Below the pieces are notes generated by a model. That model worked only from the letters and a program-made list of their open reading frames with translations. It ran no database searches and was not told the DNA's origin. From an uncultured Bacteroidota bacterium (GTDB lineage: Bacteria > Bacteroidota > Bacteroidia > NS11-12g > UBA9320), in assembly GCA_913056425.1 (NCBI GenBank), contig CAJXLR010000057.1, positions 1 to 8,711 of the forward strand: 8,711 bases of DNA, given 5' to 3'. How positions within the stretch are numbered: position 1 is the first letter of the stretch; each line of letters opens with the position of its first letter. A program made the position numbers and the translations under genes. Shown here in pieces: positions 7,167 through 8,711 of this stretch.

Positions 7167-7511
7167 TTAACTGCTATTCAAACCTGTTTTCTGACTTAAA
7201 CCCGACTCAACCACAGTGCGCTGGCCACCTAAGACATGTTTCAAAATGCCATCGCCCTGAGCACTATCTCCTTGGTTGATAAAGCCCGTAATATCGTCGA
7301 GGATGCTTCCATCATGATCGCGATCTAGAGCTCCAAGCAGTCCTGACGCACCAGATTCCGATTTTGTATTATTCGCCATTGCACCAAGTAATGTGGGCAA
7401 AGCCCCTTCAAGTGCCTTTGACGTTTGTTACTTGTCTGCACCAATTTTACTAGCGATTGCCTCCAAACCGCCGTCTCCAAGCTGAGATAAAAGTGTTTTT
7501 GTTATATCTAT
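7167..7511 (-). pseudogene. Broken DUF937 (YidB-like) gene
   Basis: The reading frame from 7511 to 7167 encodes a DUF937-type sequence. It begins DITKTLLSQLG and DGGLEAIASKIGADK, continues QTSKALEGALPTLLGAMANN and LLGALDRDHDGSILDDITG, and then has GDGILKHVLGG and SQKTGLNSS. Three lesions are visible. The codon where an initiator would be expected (7511-7509, just before DITK) is ATA, and no ATG, GTG or TTG lies nearby in frame. A TAA at 7430-7428 interrupts the frame where relatives have a second Gln (K-Q-Q-T pattern), consistent with one CAA to TAA change. The protein stops at GLNSS, whereas family members usually continue with a further hydrophobic helix ending in LAP-type sequence. A TTG at 7400 or an ATG slightly later could still give a ~70-aa fragment, but it would lack the N-terminal part. 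It sits directly behind the DUF3467 gene and probably shared its transcript. A sequencing error could explain one lesion but hardly all three. Confidence 0.75.
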
Positions 7512-7521
7512 GATATATTGA

Positions 7522-7839
7522 TTATGCTTCTCCGGTTGGTCCGAAATTCATCGGAAAACTCGGGAACTGTTCTTGTTCTTCGATATCCCCAAAGTTCGCT
7601 TCATACTTCTGGATGTTTTCTCCCAGTGCACGCATGAGTCTTTTAGCATGCTGCGGCGAAAGGATAATTCGTTGCTTTACTTTAGCCTTTGGTATACCTG
7701 GCATCATGCGCACGAAGTCCACAATAAACTCACTGCTACTGTGTGAGATTATTGCCAGATTGGAATAGGTACCATCTGCAACTTCCTCGGATAATTCAAT
7801 ATCTATTTGATTGCCTTTGTTCTGATTTTGTTCTGCCAT
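7522..7839 (-). CDS. DUF3467 domain protein, 105 aa
   Basis: This is a small conserved Bacteroidetes protein of the DUF3467 family, function unknown. Typical family segments are IDIELSEEVADGTYSNLA (13-30), IISHSSSEFIVDFVRMMPGIPKAKV and RIILSPQHAKRLMRAL. The C-terminus is acidic, then Pro/Phe-rich (EEQEQFPSFPMNFGP). There is no signal peptide or membrane segment, so it is cytoplasmic. The length is normal and the ATG at 7839 is followed by a polar, Gln/Asn-rich start common in the family. From memory, this gene often follows rpoC in Bacteroidetes. Here a minus-strand terminator lies 22 bases upstream, but the gene it should serve has been replaced by unrelated sequence. Downstream, only about 10 bases separate its stop from the damaged DUF937 gene. 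Confidence 0.9.
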   Translation of the reverse strand: MAEQNQNKGNQIDIELSEEVADGTYSNLAIISHSSSEFIVDFVRMMPGIPKAKVKQRIILSPQHAKRLMRALGENIQKYEANFGDIEEQEQFPSFPMNFGPTGEA

Positions 7840-7861
7840 AACGTTGTCGAAGATAGTAAAT

Positions 7862-7886
7862 AAAAATGCCCCATCTCTGGGGCATT
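7862..7886 (-). terminator. Orphan minus-strand terminator
   Basis: On the minus strand AATGCCCC (7886-7879) pairs with GGGGCATT (7872-7865) around a 6-base loop, followed by TTTATTTA. It reads as an intrinsic terminator for a minus-strand gene lying to the right. No such gene exists there: the sequence beyond 7886 is a plus-strand plsX fragment. On the plus strand the hairpin lacks a T-tract. Confidence 0.75.
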
Positions 7887-7889
7887 ATC

Positions 7890-8312
7890 ATAAAAAGTTT
7901 AAATAAAATTATTAATTATTGTGGTTATGTTGAAGGTGACAGAATAACTGACGGTTTAGTTGATGTAATCGTTACTGATGGATTTACAGGTAATATTGCT
8001 CTTAAAACGGCAGAAGGAACTGCAAGTTTCTTTACAAATTCTCTGAAAGAATCATTAAAAAAATCAATTTTTTCTAAATTAGGTTATTTTTTAGCAAAAA
8101 AATCATTAGAAGGATTTAGGGCACATATGGATCCTAGAAAGTATAATGGTGCAGTATTTTTAGGTCTAAACGGAGTTATTGTTAAAAGTCATGGAGGAAC
8201 TGATTCTTTCGGATTTGCAAATGCTATAGGTGTCGCTTACGATATGGCAAAATACAACTTTATTGAAGACTTAAAGAAAAAATTATCTATAACAACAAAA
8301 CATCTTATTTAA
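7890..8312 (+). pseudogene. plsX: PlsX (phosphate acyltransferase) C-terminal fragment, alphaproteobacterial type, lacking its 5' part
   Basis: PlsX makes acyl-phosphate from acyl-ACP for phospholipid synthesis. The frame shows the C-terminal third or so of the family: NYCGYVEGDRITDG, then VDVIVTDGFTGNIALKTAEG, then MDPRKYNGAVFLGLNGVI followed by VKSHGGTDSFGFANAIGV, ending at TAA 8310-8312. Complete PlsX is about 340 residues; only some 135 are here. The open frame can be read back to an ATG at 7866, but that ATG is inside the terminator hairpin of the neighbouring Bacteroidetes sequence and gives the unrelated peptide MPHLWGI. The true N-terminal part is therefore absent. The DNA is far more AT-rich than everything to its left and uses A/T-ending codons. 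The EGD and VKSHGGTD-GFANAI wording is closest in my memory to alphaproteobacterial PlsX. It is most likely a piece of another genome joined here by assembly; a transferred gene remnant is less likely. Confidence 0.85.
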
Positions 8313-8335
8313 TGAATTCAAAGTTTCAAATTTGA
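8312..8335 (+). other. Possible truncated start of the gene after plsX (fabH expected)
   Basis: An ATG at 8312-8314 overlaps the plsX stop as TAATG, the arrangement expected for a coupled downstream gene, often fabH in alphaproteobacteria. It reads MNSKFQI and then meets TGA at 8333-8335. Either the start is fortuitous, or the downstream gene was cut off by a second sequence junction near 8320-8335. Confidence 0.3.
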
Positions 8336-8526
8336 TAATCTTTATCATTGCTTACTATGTGCATCTTTTTGATCTAACTTCAATTTATCACTCAGGAAGC
8401 AATCAGGTACATGAATTCGAAAGGACCGAAAGATTTTTTTCTTCCAAAAAAAGGCAGTCACTGTTTTTCTAAAAAAGACTCTTAATGAACAAATTGTTCA
8501 ACACAGTTTAGCGTCAAGTGTATTGA
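8313..8526. other. Stretch with no recognisable gene
   Basis: This AT-rich sequence follows plsX. I see no coding region with family motifs, no RNA gene and no clear promoter. A short inverted repeat, TGAACAA-A-TTGTTCA, lies at 8486-8500. A frame open from about 8293 to 8469 has low-complexity content and no start that makes sense. The stretch probably contains the boundary between the plsX-bearing genome and the sequence to the right. Confidence 0.5.
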
Positions 8527-8711
8527 AACAGCAGTGAGCATTATCAATTTGTAAAAGTGTCTGCTCTGGAAACTCAACTGCCATGTGAGTCGATTCCCGT
8601 GACGTCAGACGTAGAAATAGTGGAACAGAGAACAAACCTGCAGAATGAGCAGAAAAAGAAGCTGTGCTCTTACCTCTCAGCTCACAGTGAGTCATCAATT
8701 GACCACAAAGG
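8527..8711 (+). CDS. Possible partial coding frame running off the right edge, unidentified, non-bacterial in appearance
   Basis: After a TGA at 8524-8526 the frame stays open for about 61 codons to the window edge. The peptide has segments such as SALETQLPCESIPVTSDVEI and VEQRTNLQNEQKKKLCSYLS, whose Glu/Gln/Lys/Ser-rich composition looks like real protein. The overlapping minus-strand frame (8698-8498) is Cys/His/Leu-rich and looks like an antisense shadow. There is no ATG near the start of the open stretch, so this would be an internal piece. The wording EQKKKLCSYLSAHSE faintly recalls the segment preceding reverse transcriptase in Ty3/gypsy-type polyproteins of animals, but that is a weak impression from memory. 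A perfect CRE-like octamer TGACGTCA occurs at 8600-8607 and may be coincidental. Origin and function remain open. Confidence 0.3.

Noticed and set aside
7167..7511. TAA read as glutamine (recoding) in the DUF937 gene
   Set aside because: TAA is the real stop in gcvP, DUF1501, DUF1800, DUF3467 and the other genes here, and the gene has additional lesions, so simple decay fits better.
8314..8418. Two GAATTC sites (8314-8319 and 8413-8418) as signs of a cloning junction
   Set aside because: GAATTC also occurs inside gcvP and the DUF1800 gene, so its presence here is not diagnostic.
8293..8469. Plus-strand open frame after plsX
   Set aside because: It is AT-rich, low in complexity and overlaps the plsX end in another frame. 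An opening of about 59 codons is not surprising in such sequence.
8498..8698. Minus-strand 66-aa open frame at the right edge
   Set aside because: Its composition is shadow-like and it is antisense to a frame with better protein-like content; no motif was recognised.
1..8711. CRISPR array, tRNA or rRNA genes, insertion sequence
   Set aside because: No regularly spaced repeats, no cloverleaf or rRNA motifs, and no transposase motifs or terminal repeats with target duplications were seen.

Overview
The window looks like three pieces of different origin joined end to end. About 7.9 kb is ordinary Bacteroidetes (probably Flavobacteriales-like) chromosome. It is followed by an AT-rich alphaproteobacterial-type plsX fragment, and then by about 0.4 kb of unassigned sequence that does not look bacterial. 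The Bacteroidetes assignment of the main part rests on four things: a DUF1800/DUF1501 gene pair whose DUF1501 member ends in a type IX secretion (T9SS) sorting domain; a DoxX-like/thioredoxin fusion; a DUF3467 protein of the Bacteroidetes type; and a promoter-like site resembling the TTTG / TAnnTTTG Bacteroidetes consensus.

Layout. Positions 1-1841 (+) hold the C-terminal two thirds of glycine dehydrogenase (gcvP), closed by a strong intrinsic terminator. Positions 1946-2066 hold a perfect 34-bp palindrome and two weaker inverted repeats. Positions 2087-2578 (+) encode an unrecognised helical protein with a TTG start. It converges on, and overlaps by 4 bp, the last gene of a minus-strand operon. 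Read in the direction of transcription, that operon is DUF1800 (7050-5446), DUF1501 with a T9SS C-terminal domain (5429-3837), and a membrane DoxX-like/thioredoxin-like protein (3774-2575). A candidate promoter at 7091-7121 sits against the terminator of the next minus-strand unit. That unit is a broken DUF937 gene (7511-7167) behind an intact DUF3467 gene (7839-7522).

Right end. A minus-strand terminator at 7862-7886 has no gene left to terminate. Immediately beyond it base composition drops to very AT-rich, and a plus-strand reading frame encodes the C-terminal part of phosphate acyltransferase PlsX (to 8312). After plsX a start codon overlaps the stop, but its frame dies after seven codons. 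The last ~190 bp has a different composition and carries an open frame running off the window that does not look bacterial. The simplest reading is a chimeric metagenome or contaminated assembly, not a new system.

How genes work together. The DUF1800-DUF1501 pair is a recurrent partnership of unknown biochemical role. Here it is co-directional with a thiol-disulfide type membrane protein, which suggests a cell-envelope or secreted function. GcvP belongs to the glycine cleavage system and is unrelated to the operon.
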